The notes under the pieces are model-generated. The model saw only the letters and a list, made by a program, of their open reading frames with translations, was not told the DNA's origin and searched no databases. Made by a program: the position numbers and the translations under genes. Shown piece after piece: positions 5,114 through 5,161 of a stretch of 5,161 nt of DNA (position 1 is its first letter; every line of letters begins with the position of its first letter). Origin of the DNA: Bacteroidales bacterium (GTDB lineage Bacteria; Bacteroidota; Bacteroidia; Bacteroidales; UBA932); assembly GCA_017509375.1 (NCBI GenBank), contig JAFWPT010000418.1, forward strand, positions 1 through 5,161. Direction: 5' to 3'.

Positions 5114-5161
5114 ATGGAAGACAACACATCTGCAAAGTTTGAGTTCCTTGCGAGCTTCATC
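5114..5161 (+). CDS. start of an unidentified gene (3' end outside window)
   Basis: Only 16 codons are visible, reading MEDNTSAKFEFLASFI, with no stop before the window ends. The ATG lies 4 bases after an exact -7 promoter box, which is why I call it. It is divergent from the lipoprotein/kinase/phosphatase operon, with a 122-bp shared intergenic region. Too little is visible for a family assignment; there is no signal peptide. Confidence 0.5.
   Translation, partial: MEDNTSAKFEFLASFI

Overview
The window looks like a chromosomal segment of a Bacteroidales-type bacterium (phylum Bacteroidota), probably from a gut or rumen lineage. The evidence is several copies of the Bacteroidota -7 promoter box TAnnTTTG, no clear Shine-Dalgarno sequences before most starts, and protein families common in that order (a divergent Ig-like repeat surface protein, a winged-helix regulator paired with a membrane protein, an APH-fold kinase of the type common in anaerobes). 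The genus cannot be fixed from sequence alone.

Layout, left to right. Positions 1-918 (+) hold the C-terminal part of a large protein made of three tandem, divergent Ig-like repeats; its start lies outside the window. Positions 951-1836 (+) are a two-gene, translationally coupled unit: a six-helix membrane protein whose end overlaps the start of a small winged-helix regulator by 11 bp. A near-leaderless promoter box sits just before it. Positions 1837-2077 are non-coding, with two candidate promoters and a predicted leader stem. Positions 2078-3002 (+) carry a small unknown helical protein followed 19 bp later by a beta-class carbonic anhydrase. Positions 3003-3182, between convergent genes, contain no convincing gene but an unusual density of inverted repeats.

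Positions 3183-4991 are read on the minus strand from a near-perfect Bacteroidota promoter (5008-5039). The order is a very small lipoprotein-like reading frame that appears frameshifted, an APH/choline-kinase-like phosphotransferase gene interrupted by a single in-frame TGA, and an intact tyrosine-phosphatase-like gene (CX5R signature) that overlaps the kinase gene by 13 bp. The kinase-phosphatase pairing is the most suggestive functional unit. Its two upstream members carry lesions, so the operon is either decaying, recoded, or affected by sequence error. At the right edge (5114-5161, +) another gene starts divergently, directly after its own -7 box.

No CRISPR array, tRNA, rRNA, insertion sequence or phage gene was recognised. 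The main points for a second look are the interrupted kinase in the kinase-phosphatase operon, the frameshifted mini-lipoprotein, the structured 180-bp convergent intergenic region, and the (near-)leaderless promoter arrangements.
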